NCBI GenBank assembly: GCA_003666385.1
Contig: QPIN01000056.1
Span: 1-64,000, forward strand
DNA: 64,000 bases
Source: Methylococcales symbiont of Hymedesmia sp. n. MRB-2018
Lineage (GTDB): Bacteria; Pseudomonadota; Gammaproteobacteria; Methylococcales; Methylomonadaceae
Direction of reading: 5' to 3'
Every line of letters starts with the position of its first letter. The first letter of the stretch is position 1. Both the position numbers and the translations under genes were made by a program. Positions 10,801 through 19,417 of this stretch are shown one piece after another. The notes under the pieces were generated by a model, which worked only from the letters and a program-made list of their open reading frames with translations, did not search any database and was not told where the DNA came from.

Positions 10801-11104
10801 GCAAGATAAAAAAGCCATTCATTTTTTAAAATCCATCACCAACCTACCTAATGCCAACCCCGATGAACGGGAAAAACTAAGCCAAGCAATTAAACAAACA
10901 GAAAATAAAGCCTTTCCAAACCTCACCAGAGACATTAATAAATTGGCAAAAAATATCAAAGGCATAAAGCCGATTGTGGTGTTAGAAAACGCCTTAAAAA
11001 TTATTGGAAAATACGATATTAACCAGCATATACAAGCCGACATCGCAGAGGAAAGTGCCCAAGACACTCAGCCAATTATTGTAATATCCCAATCTTATGT
11101 CTAA
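7847..11104 (+). CDS. PLD-nuclease / SNF2-like helicase fusion (defence-type)
   Basis: The 1085-residue protein has an N-terminal phospholipase D-like nuclease domain (about 1-220) with H134-x-K136 (HAKIYIF) followed by ITGSSNLSEAGLG. A superfamily 2 helicase follows: Walker A LSDVVGLGKTM (about residues 275-286), the DEAH box IIDEAHKFRN, motif III ISATPLNN, and a C-terminal helicase half ending in LMQRIGRVNRIGQ. Such proteins are seen with Eco57I-type methylases in restriction-like loci. Here a Bro-N gene and the stump of an Eco57I-like enzyme follow directly, which suggests the restriction translocase of a system whose methylase was deleted. The frame is intact. It is the first gene of the island. 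Confidence 0.85.
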   Translation: MHTKFFTNTKENTLFEKLSGVFKHNLSINNFDVLVGYFRSSGYFKLRPLLENVDNIRILVGIDVDKITSNMQQKGLALFQGDVKQTTQQWDKKFIEDIQQSKYDKETEQGILQFIEDVKRQKIQLKAHPSRIIHAKIYIFRPDNFNQHNAGNVITGSSNLSEAGLGTKKTPNYEFNVLLNDYEDIQFATDEFEKLWSEGVEILPEQVEKSKQATYLNDDISPYELYLKCLIEYFADDIEFDPNSIQDLPDGFKRLSYQMDAVNEGWGMLKKHNGFFLSDVVGLGKTMIATLIARQFYYHNSYPDHRSKILLIIPPALKQNWQDTLQKFKLDDAVKIITNGSLHKIKNAKDFDMVIIDEAHKFRNDTAESYDQLQIICKTKTLDNKAKKVMLISATPLNNRPDDLYNQILLFQDGNNSTLDFSLASFFNKAKRQYKEILKLADAKKAAIQTKILYEEIRQQVIDPLMVRRTRTDLLDNVRYKKDLIEHNVVFPETTAPKPVYYQLDADLNALYDATIKKIHNPEQKQTGLLHTRYRALHYLKPEFKQNYTRADFIADRLVGIMKTLLLKRMDSSFYAFKQTLKRFIKSSETMLKMIKNNQIIIAPKINISDYILNAKEEELMELLADESLTNPNIIICTKDDFEAGFVEGVKHDYEMLKQLKSDWDKITKDPKIDEFLTQLPNFLVAENNPEQKIIIFTESTDTMNYLSQNIATTDFNDKTLVVNASNRNQLKQTISENFDANINAQDKKNAYQIILSTDVLAEGINLHRANTVINYDTPWNATKLMQRIGRVNRIGQAASHIFVYNFYPTAQINDDIGLEKKALIKLQAFHSALGEDSQIYSTDEQIGSYGIFDENIQAEKNQTLPFLEEIRGYRKHNPENYKRIKDLPSKVRNAVKNATHKDGTLVFARTEDKGSSRFYMMQADRKIDNYSFIQTAQLLKCTPDTKAAPLHQQHYPQVLSALDKFQGEIEQNILDQTQNKSLSPQDKKAIHFLKSITNLPNANPDEREKLSQAIKQTENKAFPNLTRDINKLAKNIKGIKPIVVLENALKIIGKYDINQHIQADIAEESAQDTQPIIVISQSYV

Positions 11105-11164
11105 AAAATTAACCACCGAAAACCGGCTATCAATCTTTAAATATCGGCTATGGGGATTAGAATT

Positions 11165-11986
11165 GTGAGTAAAAAAATTAAACTTTTTCAAAATCAAAAA
11201 GCTAGAACTTATTGGGATGAAAAAAATGAACTTTGGTATTTTTCCATTATTGATGTAATTGAGATATTGACAGAAAGCCCAAGACCTAGAAAATATTGGA
11301 ACGCGCTAAAAGCCAAGCTTATAAATGAAGGCAGCCAACTGTCCCATGATTTGGGACAGTTGAAAATGCGAGCCACAGACGGAAAAATGCGATTAACTGA
11401 TGTGGCAAATACTAAGCAATTATTACGCCTAATTCAGTCTATCCCCTCAAAAAAAGCTGAACCCTTTAAACTCTGGCTCGCCAAAGTTGGCAACGAGCGA
11501 ATCCAAGAAATTAGCGACCCTGAACAATCGCTAAACCGTGCCAGAGAAAACTGGCAAAAAGCAGGCAGAAGCAAAAAATGGATTGAAAAACGCATGAGTG
11601 GGCAAGAAACCCGCAATAAACTCACCGATTATTGGCAAGAAAACGAGGTCAAAGCAGGCAAAGAATTTGCCATTTTAAGCAACATAATCCATTCAGAATG
11701 GAGCGGGCTATCTGTTGCTGACCACAAAGCCCTTAAAAATTTAGACAGCCGAAACTTACGCGATAATATGAGTGAAGCCGAGCTACTTTTTACTGCCCTA
11801 GCCGAGCTATCCACCCGCCAAATTGCCGAAACTGACGAAGCAAAAGGGCTGGAACAAAACAAAAAATCCGCCAAACAAGGCGGCACTATCGCCAAAAATG
11901 CCAAAGTTGAATTAGAAAACAAAACCCATAAAAAGATTGTTGATAGTAGTAATTTTTTAAAGCCAATAAAATTGATAAAAAAATAA
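11165..11986 (+). CDS. Bro-N domain protein (DinD/antirepressor-like)
   Basis: The N-terminal 110 residues match the Bro-N fold seen in phage antirepressors (WYFSIIDVIEIL, PRKYWNALKAKL, LLRLIQSIPSKKAEPFKLWLAKVG). The C-terminal half, with LTDYWQENEVK, EFAILSNIIHSEWSG and KNLDSRNLRDNMSEAE, resembles DinD-type damage-inducible proteins. I prefer the GTG start (273 residues) with GGGGAT upstream; an ATG five codons earlier at 11150 is also possible. The stop overlaps the next start (TAATG), so it was translationally coupled to the type IIG gene now reduced to a stump. The likely role is DNA-binding regulation of the helicase/methylase system, by inference. Confidence 0.75.
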   Translation: MSKKIKLFQNQKARTYWDEKNELWYFSIIDVIEILTESPRPRKYWNALKAKLINEGSQLSHDLGQLKMRATDGKMRLTDVANTKQLLRLIQSIPSKKAEPFKLWLAKVGNERIQEISDPEQSLNRARENWQKAGRSKKWIEKRMSGQETRNKLTDYWQENEVKAGKEFAILSNIIHSEWSGLSVADHKALKNLDSRNLRDNMSEAELLFTALAELSTRQIAETDEAKGLEQNKKSAKQGGTIAKNAKVELENKTHKKIVDSSNFLKPIKLIKK

Positions 11987-12204
11987 TGCAACTATTAGAC
12001 AAACCTTACAAGCGAACAGATTATCTTGAATTTTTAAATGATACGTTTAGTTTTTCTAAAACCTTAACGGCTATTTCAATCGACAGTCAAGCGATTAAGA
12101 GTTTTGAACAATTAGGTTTTATTACCACCACAGGTCTAGGCATACATCCCGACTTCGTAGAAGTCGCCGCATTTGCCTATTGCCCACCAAACCATGCAAA
12201 ATAA
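11986..12204 (+). pseudogene. 5' stump of an Eco57I-like type IIG restriction-modification gene
   Basis: The first 45 or so residues (YLEFLNDTFSFSKTLTAISI, then FEQLGFITTTG) match the N-terminus of the gene at 21745 ([20 protein letters not shown], then [10 protein letters not shown]). After that the frame enters unrelated sequence with short palindromes (GACTTCGTAGAAGTC) and ends. A full-length enzyme would exceed 1000 residues, so this is a deletion remnant. Its position directly behind the PLD helicase and Bro-N gene shows what the ancestral operon carried. Confidence 0.75.
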
Positions 12205-12276
12205 ACCCGCAAACATCCCTACGGTAACAGGTGCTAAGGGTGGGCGAATTTTAGGTGCTATCTACCAATAAGGTAT

Positions 12277-13170
12277 ATGAATACAAATCAAAACAATTAT
12301 ACAATAGGCAGTTTGTTTGCTGGTGTAGGTGGTATATGTCATGCTTTCAAAGCGGTGTCTTGCGAGGTGTTATGGGCAAATGAAATAGACTCTAATGCTT
12401 GCAAAACTTATAAATTAAATAATAAAAACACTCATTTATTTGAGTGCGATATAAAAGATCTGCATCATAGAGAATTACCAAGCATAGACATTCTAACTGC
12501 CGGCTTCCCTTGTCAGTCGTTTTCACACGCTGGACATAGCAAAGGGTTTGATGATGAAAGGGGAAGGTTGTTTTTTGAAGTGCCAAAATTGCTCGCAAAA
12601 TTACAGCCAAAGGCGTATTTATTAGAAAATGTTCGCGCCCTCGCCACGCACGACAAAGGCAACAGTTTAGACATTGTTAAAAATGCAATATTGCGGTTGG
12701 GGTATTCATTTATTCCCTTTGTTTTAAACGCCGCAAAATACACAAGTATACCGCAGGGCAGAGAACGTATTTATATGCTTGGATTTAGCAACGAGGCAGA
12801 TTTTTACTTTGATGCTCCAACAAAAATAAACGATAAAAAGATTACTGCCTGCCCCTTGTCAAACGCATTTTACATCCCCCAAGAAACCGAAAACACCCCA
12901 AAACCAATTAAAGATTTTTTGCAAAACAATGTGGATGAAAGTTATTTTTACACAGACAAAAATAACCACATCCACAAAAAATCCGCCAAAAATGCCAAGC
13001 GGAATGACACTGTATATCAATATCGCCGCTACTATGTGCGGGATAACAAATCCAATGTTTGCCCCACGCTCACTGCTAATATGGCAGGTGGCGGACATAA
13101 TGTCCCCATTATTTTAGACGGCGGGCGACCACGGAAGCTTACGCCTAAAGAGTGTTTTAATTTGCAATGA
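12277..13170 (+). pseudogene. C5-cytosine DNA methyltransferase, C-terminus lost
   Basis: The 297-residue protein has motif I LFAGVGGICHAF, motif IV GFPCQSFSHAG with the catalytic Cys, motif VI LLENVRAL, motif VIII PQGRERIYM and motif IX TLTANMAGGG. It stops right after the RKLTPKECFNLQ motif that normally precedes motif X. The motif X helix (GNSV-type), needed for AdoMet binding and folding, is missing. The stop overlaps the next gene's ATG. The most economical reading is a deletion joining the methylase to the neighbouring gene, so activity is doubtful. The partner nuclease gene downstream is also broken. Confidence 0.8.
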
Positions 13171-13949
13171 ATACCCAAACACAACACAGTAGCAAACATC
13201 AAAATTATGAAATTCTTAATTTAATAGGCTATGGTTTAGCAAAATTTAACGATGATTTTGTTAAAGAATTTGGTTTTAATAGCAAGACTGCATTTTATAA
13301 TTTTTGTGTTACTAATAAAATTGCCGATACAATTGGCACGGTCAAAAATCGTATGGATTTGTTTGATCCTTTTTTCCCTAATAATGACCGTAAAGGCTGG
13401 TGGCAAAAGGGGGAAGTTTATATCCATAGGAAGACTCTAATTGATGGTCTGTTTGGTGCTGAAAATGTAGTGGAATATGCCGATATTGTTAAACTGTATA
13501 TGCAAGATTTTTTTAATATTAAAGACCTTGATTATCAAACAAAACCTATCATTAAAACCAAGTTTAAAAAGATGCAAGAGACTGGTTTAGAGGCGGAATT
13601 ATTTTTTAAGTATAACTACAATTCTATAGATATTTTTAAAAATGGATTATTAGAGGATGCAAGGCTTTATGGTGATGGCTACGACTTCCAAATTACCAAT
13701 TAACAACGCTCTTATTTAGCAGAAGTAAAAGGCATTAGAGAAAAAACTGGTAAATTTCGCCTCACCAAAAACGAATATCAAAAAGCACAAGACTATCAAA
13801 ATGATTATATTATTGCCGTTGTGCTTAACCTAAATGCCAGCCCTAAAATTTTAACCTTTACAGACCCTGTTAATTGCTTGAGATTTGAGGAGAAATTCTT
13901 TAAACCCAAGATGGTAAGTGAATATTATTTAATGGATATAGTGAAATAA
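13167..13949 (+). pseudogene. DUF3883-type restriction endonuclease interrupted by an in-frame TAA
   Basis: The first segment of 178 residues ends at TAA (13701-13703). The same frame continues for another 81 codons with a clear DUF3883 nuclease-like core: YLAEVKG, then KFRLTKNEYQKAQDY and LTFTDPVNCLRFEEKF. The stop sits inside the predicted nuclease motif (GYDFQITN-stop-QRSYLAEVKG), separating the acidic residue from the ExK. Because the downstream half keeps its frame and conserved motifs, the nonsense mutation is recent, or is read through at low level. Loss of the nuclease together with a truncated methylase next door fits a dying restriction-modification pair. Confidence 0.78.
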
Positions 13950-13951
13950 TT

Positions 13952-14695
13952 ATGGCTATAATCTTGCCAAAAGGAACAACAAACTATCAGGAAATGCATA
14001 ATGGAGTTTCTATAATTGGTATTTCTTATTCAGACAATCAAGTTAAGCAATACTCTGAACTTGTTAAAAATGCTTGTTTTGATAGTGATGGGCAGGACGA
14101 GCTGAATGCATATATAAGCTCTATTGGTGAAACTGGTTTTACATCAACTCAATCAATCCTCACAAACATTAAAGAATGGCAATTAGGAGAGGCGCTTGCA
14201 GAAGTCCATCTTGAACAATGTTTTTCTTGTCATTTCCCATGGTCTAATCGTAGAGATTTAAAAAACCCTAAATCAAGTTTATCAGGGGCTGATTTAGTTG
14301 GTTATCATAATAGTGAATTTGCTTTTGGTGAAGTAAAAACATCAGCAGAACAAAAATCACCTCCACAAGTAACCTCTAAAAGATATGATGGATTGAGTGC
14401 ACAGTTAAATAAATTATGTATCGATACAGATTTACGTCAGACAATTATTCAATATTTATTTTTTCGTCAAAAAGAAACAGTTAAATATCAAGAAGCACTG
14501 AGGACATATTTAAAAAACCAGCATAATTTTTATATATTTGGTGTCTTAGTGCGTAATACTCTGCCAAATGTAAACGATTGGAGTTATCTAAAAAATAACT
14601 TTACGGCACATAAGAAAAACAAATCTTATCTTGTTGCCTTGTATCTATCATTTGATAAATTAAGAGATTGTGTCACCAGTGGAGGTGAATCATGA
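13952..14695 (+). CDS. hamA: Hachiman-type defence nuclease HamA (DUF1837)
   Basis: The 247-residue protein fits the DUF1837 family, the nuclease subunit of the Hachiman (HamAB)/AbpAB anti-phage systems. A PD-(D/E)xK-like core is visible: E80 (WQLGEALAE), D114 (SGADLVGY) and E127-x-K129 (FAFGEVKTS). Length and gene order (HamA before a long Ski2-like helicase, with ATGA overlap) are those expected. In known systems HamB restrains HamA until damaged DNA activates the complex. The gene starts 3 bases after the broken DUF3883 gene. The frame is intact, so the system is probably functional. Confidence 0.85.
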   Translation: MAIILPKGTTNYQEMHNGVSIIGISYSDNQVKQYSELVKNACFDSDGQDELNAYISSIGETGFTSTQSILTNIKEWQLGEALAEVHLEQCFSCHFPWSNRRDLKNPKSSLSGADLVGYHNSEFAFGEVKTSAEQKSPPQVTSKRYDGLSAQLNKLCIDTDLRQTIIQYLFFRQKETVKYQEALRTYLKNQHNFYIFGVLVRNTLPNVNDWSYLKNNFTAHKKNKSYLVALYLSFDKLRDCVTSGGES

Positions 14696-17600
14696 TTACT
14701 AATAAAATTTTACAAAAGATAGATGATCATTGGGCGGTAAAAGCTGTGGGTGATGATGATTTTCGCCGATCTATTTTACAAAGCGTAAAAGCAAAATTAG
14801 TGAGTAACGCTGTTGGCGAACAGCTTACCTTAGATCCAACCACCCATATTCTTGATGATGCGGATTTAAAGCGTCTAGCAATGGCATACGAAATGGCTGC
14901 AATTGAAGGGATGCATGATTTTATTAACCATTCAAATGATGATCTGTATGATCAATTTTTAGCAGGCTCTTTTAGGGCTTTTGAAATTAATAGAGTTTTG
15001 AATGATCCAGATGATGATTTTGCATTTATTTTTTATGTGTTACACCTGTCATCATTGGCTTGTTGTGGCGATTGTTGGACTGATTTAAAACACATCTATG
15101 ATGATAAATCAGAAAAAATTGAATCTATTTTATTAAGGCAGGAAACAGAGTGGGATAAGCAAATATTGTTATGTTTATTTACTTGTTGGGTAAGTTTATT
15201 TAGAAAAAACTCTTGGAATGATTTAAGTCAAATATCAAATTCAATCAATCAATTAAGAAAAGAACAAGCACAGTATGAGCAAGAGTTTTTAAAATCAAAT
15301 TCCAATAAAGAAAACCAAACTAAAGCAATAAGGTTGATGGCTCTTTATCATTGGGCAAAGGCATCTGAATTATTATCTCTATATATGCTGCAAGGAGACC
15401 CTGCTGATATTAAATCACAATTAGATAAACACTTTAATTTAGCAATTAAAATTTCAGCTGATGGCGGCGATGCTCAATTAGAAGTTTTATTGCGTTGGCT
15501 GCACGCTTGTGCAGAACAGATGATTAACGGCTCAATTTGGTGGGTTGCACGCACTATCAATTCAAAAGCAACTAAATTTATTGAAAAACTATCAAAACAG
15601 GCAAAACCACTTTTAGAGTTGCTTCCACCTCAAAGAGCAGCGCTCAAGGAAATGAATTTACTAGACCCTGCTAAAACAGCAGTGGTTGTTGATATGCCGA
15701 CATCTGGTGGTAAAACTTTATTAGCTCAATTTAAAATATTACAAGCCATTAATAATTTTGGCGAAACCAAAGGCTGGGTTGCCTACATCGCACCTACTAA
15801 AGCATTAGTGTCTCAAATTACTCGGCAATTGCGTCAAGATTTTTCACCTATTGGCATTAAAGTAGAAAAATTAAGTGGTGCTATTGAGGTTGATGCTTTA
15901 GAAGAGGATATGCTCAATGATGAGGCTAGTTTTGATATTTTAGTTTCAACGCCCGAAAAAATGCAGTTAGTATTGCGTAACCATAAAATAAAAAGACCTT
16001 TATCATTATTAGTAATGGATGAAGCTCACAATATAGAGGACGAAAGTAGAGGGCTTAGAATTGAATTATTATTGGCAACAGTTAAACAACATTATCAAGC
16101 AAAAGCTAATTTTTTGTTATTAATGCCCTATGTTGAGAATGCACAAACACTATCACGCTGGTTAGCCCATGATCGTAATGCGGGTTTATCTATTAGTTTA
16201 AGCACCAGCCCATGGAAACCAAATGAACGCATTATAGGATTAGTCACAAAGCAAAAAGGTAAAAAACGCGGTGATTGGTCAATAAAATACAAAACACTAA
16301 TCACCAGCCCTAAAACCATTCATTTAAAGGGCAAGCATAAAATTGGTGTCACAAAGCCTATTAATGATGTTACTTACAGCAGTGCTAATTTGTCTAAATT
16401 AGTAGCAGCTTGTGCTAAAAATTTTGCTAATCGTGGTACCAGCATTGTTGTTGTAAAAACTAAGCCAAACACTTGGAGTGTGGCAAAAACTATATTTGAA
16501 AATATTGATCCGTTTGAAAATATTTCAACAAATATTAAATTAGTGCAAAATTATCTTAAAGACGAAGTTGGAGTCGAATTTGAATTAATAAAAATGTTAG
16601 ACAAAGGTATTGGTATTCATAATTCAGGTCTTTCAGATGAAATAAAATCTCTAATGGAGTGGCTTACTGAAGAAGGTGAATTGAGAGTTTTATGTGCTAC
16701 CACTACAATTGCACAAGGTATTAATTTTCCAGTTTCTTCCATATTTTTACAAAGCATTGAATACCCTTATGGTAAAAAAATGTCATATAGAGAATTTTGG
16801 AATTTAGTAGGTAGAGCAGGCAGGATTGGGCAGGATAATATAGGCGTAGTTGGTATTGCTTGTGATTCAGACGAAAAAGAAAAAGAGCTAACTCACTTTG
16901 TTCAGCAAAGCACTGGAGATTTAATTTCTCGTTTAATTGGCATTCTTAAGGAGTTAGATAATCGTGGTGAATTAAATAATTTAGAAAGTATGATGTATGC
17001 TCCTCAATGGGAGGATTTTCGCTGTTATATTGCACATTTATTAAATGAGAAGAAAGAACTACAAGCAACCATAAATGAAATGGATCAAATGCTTACCAAT
17101 ACTTTTGGTTATAGCGAGCTAAAAAATACCAATCAAAATCATTCTGAGATATTACTTGAAGCTACTAAACAATACACACAAAGTATTGCAAAAAACATGG
17201 GTAGAGTTGCGCAAGCTGATATGACAGGATTTTCAGTAGAATCTGTTAAGAAAGCAGCACAAGAAATAGATCAATTAAAATATAAATTAACCACATCAGA
17301 CTGGATGCCACAAAGTTTGTTTAGCTCAACTGATAGTAAGTTACCTGATTTGTTTAGTGTTATGTTCAAAATAGAGCAATTAAACTTTTCTCATGACGAC
17401 ACACAAGGCAGAAAAAAATCTCGTATGGCTGATATAGCCAAAGCATGGATTGATGGTAAAACAATCAATGAAATTGCAATTAGTTTTTTTGAAGGCAATG
17501 ATTCTAAAAAAATATCTGAAGTTTATAATGCAATTTATAGCAAATTAGCTAATGGTGGTACATGGGGTTTATCTGCTTTAGCTTCAATATCTGGGCTGGA

Positions 17601-17895
17601 TTTTGAAGCTATGTCAGACGAACAAAAAAGACAATTGAATTTAATGCCAGCAATGCTTTATCACGGCGTTAATAATGAAGAATCAGTATTGATGCGCATG
17701 AATTCAGTTCCAAGAAGTATCGCAGATTCAATCGGTAATAATTTTAAACAGCGAACAGAAAAAAGAAATATTGCAACAGCAAGAAAATACTTAAAAAGTT
17801 TACGCAACGAAGATTGGGCTATATATAAAAGTAATTTTTTAACTGGCTCAGAATATAAAAAAATATGGCAAATATTGTCTGGTGAATTAGATTAA
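14692..17895 (+). CDS. hamB: Hachiman-type helicase HamB
   Basis: The 1067-residue Ski2-like superfamily 2 helicase has an alpha-helical N-terminal region of about 320 residues, Walker A MPTSGGKT (about 335-342), DEAH at 443-446 followed by NIEDESRG, LLMPYVENAQTL, and a helicase C-terminal half with CATTTIAQGINFP and NLVGRAGRIGQ. In known systems HamB is the DNA-sensing partner of the HamA nuclease. The start codon overlaps the hamA stop (ATGA), indicating translational coupling. Length and motifs are complete. The closest alternative is AbpB, which belongs to the same family. Confidence 0.87.
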   Translation: MITNKILQKIDDHWAVKAVGDDDFRRSILQSVKAKLVSNAVGEQLTLDPTTHILDDADLKRLAMAYEMAAIEGMHDFINHSNDDLYDQFLAGSFRAFEINRVLNDPDDDFAFIFYVLHLSSLACCGDCWTDLKHIYDDKSEKIESILLRQETEWDKQILLCLFTCWVSLFRKNSWNDLSQISNSINQLRKEQAQYEQEFLKSNSNKENQTKAIRLMALYHWAKASELLSLYMLQGDPADIKSQLDKHFNLAIKISADGGDAQLEVLLRWLHACAEQMINGSIWWVARTINSKATKFIEKLSKQAKPLLELLPPQRAALKEMNLLDPAKTAVVVDMPTSGGKTLLAQFKILQAINNFGETKGWVAYIAPTKALVSQITRQLRQDFSPIGIKVEKLSGAIEVDALEEDMLNDEASFDILVSTPEKMQLVLRNHKIKRPLSLLVMDEAHNIEDESRGLRIELLLATVKQHYQAKANFLLLMPYVENAQTLSRWLAHDRNAGLSISLSTSPWKPNERIIGLVTKQKGKKRGDWSIKYKTLITSPKTIHLKGKHKIGVTKPINDVTYSSANLSKLVAACAKNFANRGTSIVVVKTKPNTWSVAKTIFENIDPFENISTNIKLVQNYLKDEVGVEFELIKMLDKGIGIHNSGLSDEIKSLMEWLTEEGELRVLCATTTIAQGINFPVSSIFLQSIEYPYGKKMSYREFWNLVGRAGRIGQDNIGVVGIACDSDEKEKELTHFVQQSTGDLISRLIGILKELDNRGELNNLESMMYAPQWEDFRCYIAHLLNEKKELQATINEMDQMLTNTFGYSELKNTNQNHSEILLEATKQYTQSIAKNMGRVAQADMTGFSVESVKKAAQEIDQLKYKLTTSDWMPQSLFSSTDSKLPDLFSVMFKIEQLNFSHDDTQGRKKSRMADIAKAWIDGKTINEIAISFFEGNDSKKISEVYNAIYSKLANGGTWGLSALASISGLDFEAMSDEQKRQLNLMPAMLYHGVNNEESVLMRMNSVPRSIADSIGNNFKQRTEKRNIATARKYLKSLRNEDWAIYKSNFLTGSEYKKIWQILSGELD

Positions 17896-17902
17896 ATAAA
17901 AA

Positions 17903-19008
17903 ATGAAAACATTAAATACCAATTTACATAAGGCTAATAAAGCCAAGAAAGATGAGTTTTATACTCAATTAGCGGATATTGAAAAAGAAGTAAAGCATTA
18001 TAAAAAACACTTTAAAAATAAAGTGGTGCTGTGTAATTGTGATGATCCAAGAGTGAGTAATTTTTTTCATTATTTTTCTTACAATTTTGAAAGTTAGAGC
18101 TTAAAAAGTTGATTGCTACTTGCTATAAAAATCAACAGATGGATTTATTCAGCCAACACGATTGTGAAAAAGCCATTTATTTAGAATACGAAGGCGATAA
18201 AAATAACAACAAAATCCCTGATACTGAGGAAATTGGTATTAAGCATTTTAAAGGCGATGGTGATTTTAGAAGCGATGAATGTATAAAATTATTAAAACAA
18301 GCCGATATTGTGCTTACTAATCCGCCGTTTTCTCTGTTTAGAGAGTATGTTACACAGTTGGTAGAATACGATAAAAAGTTTTTGATTATTGGCAATATGA
18401 ATGCCATAACCTATAAAGAAACTTTTAAATTGATTAAGGAAAATAAATTATGGTTAGGTGCCAGTATTCATAGTGGCGATAGAGAGTTTGGCGTTCCCAA
18501 AGATTATCCATTACATGCAGCTAGTAGTAGAATTGATGAAAATGGCAATAAATTTATCAGAGTTAAAGGGGTGCGTTGGTTTACTAATTTAGACTACAAA
18601 GAAAGACACGAAGACCTGATTTTGTATAAAACCTACAACCAAGCAGACTACCCAAAATACGATAATTACGATGCGATTAATGTGGATAAAACCAAAGAAA
18701 TACCTGTGGACTATAAAGGTGCTATGGGTGTGCCGATTACCTTTATGGATAAATATAATCCTGAGCAGTTTGAGATTTTAGGGATAACTGCTGGGCGAGA
18801 TGAGTTTGAGTGTCGTCCTACAAAACGCTATAAAAATGCTATCCAAGTCAATCAAAACGGCTCCACAGCAAATGGGAGTAAGGCAAATACGCGGTCAACG
18901 CTACTCTATTCCAGAAAACCCAACGGGACTTATTATACTGCTGATAATGTAAATGGATATTTATCTATACTATACGCAAGAATTTTAATCAAAAACAAAA
19001 AACTATAA
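17903..19008 (+). pseudogene. M.EcoRI-like adenine-N6 DNA methyltransferase, frameshifted
   Basis: The two frames together give a full EcoRI-type methylase: DEFYTQLADIE and VVLCNCDDPRVSNFFHYF in the first (17903-18097), then LKKLIATCYKN, GDGDFRSDE, the catalytic NPPF in VLTNPPFSLFREY, YPKYDNYDAINV and GVPITFMDKYNPEQFE in the second. They are separated by a one-base loss near 18091-18094: restoring one A in GAAAGTTAG gives a continuous NFEKLELKKL, as in M.EcoRI. An extra stretch of about 40 residues precedes the terminal RILIKNKKL. No EcoRI-type nuclease gene is present. The frameshift should inactivate it unless slippage occurs in the A-run. Confidence 0.85.
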
Positions 19009-19417
19009 TGTGCAATCCATTAAACCATTTATTATTGAGCTGCGAAGCCAAAAAGTTATTTTAGATAGTGATGTGGCTAAAATTTATGGCGTAGAAACTA
19101 GAGATATTAACAAAGCAGTAAAAAATAATTTAGATAAATTTCCTAATGGTTACATTTTTGAATTAGAAGAAAATGAGAAACAAGATGTGGTGGAAAATTT
19201 CCACCACCTTGAAAAAATAAAATTTTCGATCGTATAATAATCAAAAACAAAAAACTATAATATGCAATCCATTGAACCCTTTATTATTGAACTGAGAAGC
19301 CAAAAAGTTATTTTAGATAGTGATGTGGCTAAAATTTATGGCGTAGAAACTAGAGATATTAACAAAGCAGTAAAAAATAATTTAGATAAATTTCCTGATG
19401 GCTATATTTTTAAATTA
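18987..19417 (+). repeat. Tandem direct duplication of about 180 bp, 252 bp apart
   Basis: The segments 18987-19165 and 19239-19417 are nearly identical. Each starts with the last codons of the M.EcoRI-like gene (the codons for IKNKKL and its stop) and runs into an ORF6N gene start. A third, shorter copy of the methylase tail is at 19786-19803, at the end of the complete ORF6N gene. The duplication produced a truncated ORF6N copy followed by a complete one. Confidence 0.85.
19010..19237 (+). pseudogene. Truncated ORF6N-domain gene (duplicate)
   Basis: The 75-residue product shares residues 1-50 almost exactly with the complete ORF6N protein at 19262 (KPFIIELRSQKVILDSDVAK, VETRDINKAVKNN). It then diverges into QDVVENFHHLEKIKFSIV and stops. 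It starts at GTG where the complete copy has ATG. It lacks the C-terminal part of the ORF6N domain and the coiled coil, so it is a by-product of the tandem duplication. A short regulatory peptide cannot be excluded. Confidence 0.75.

Noticed and set aside
13701-13703. In-frame stop read as a recoded amino acid
   Set aside because: It is TAA, which is not used for selenocysteine or pyrrolysine, and no recoding structure is visible; a nonsense mutation is simpler.
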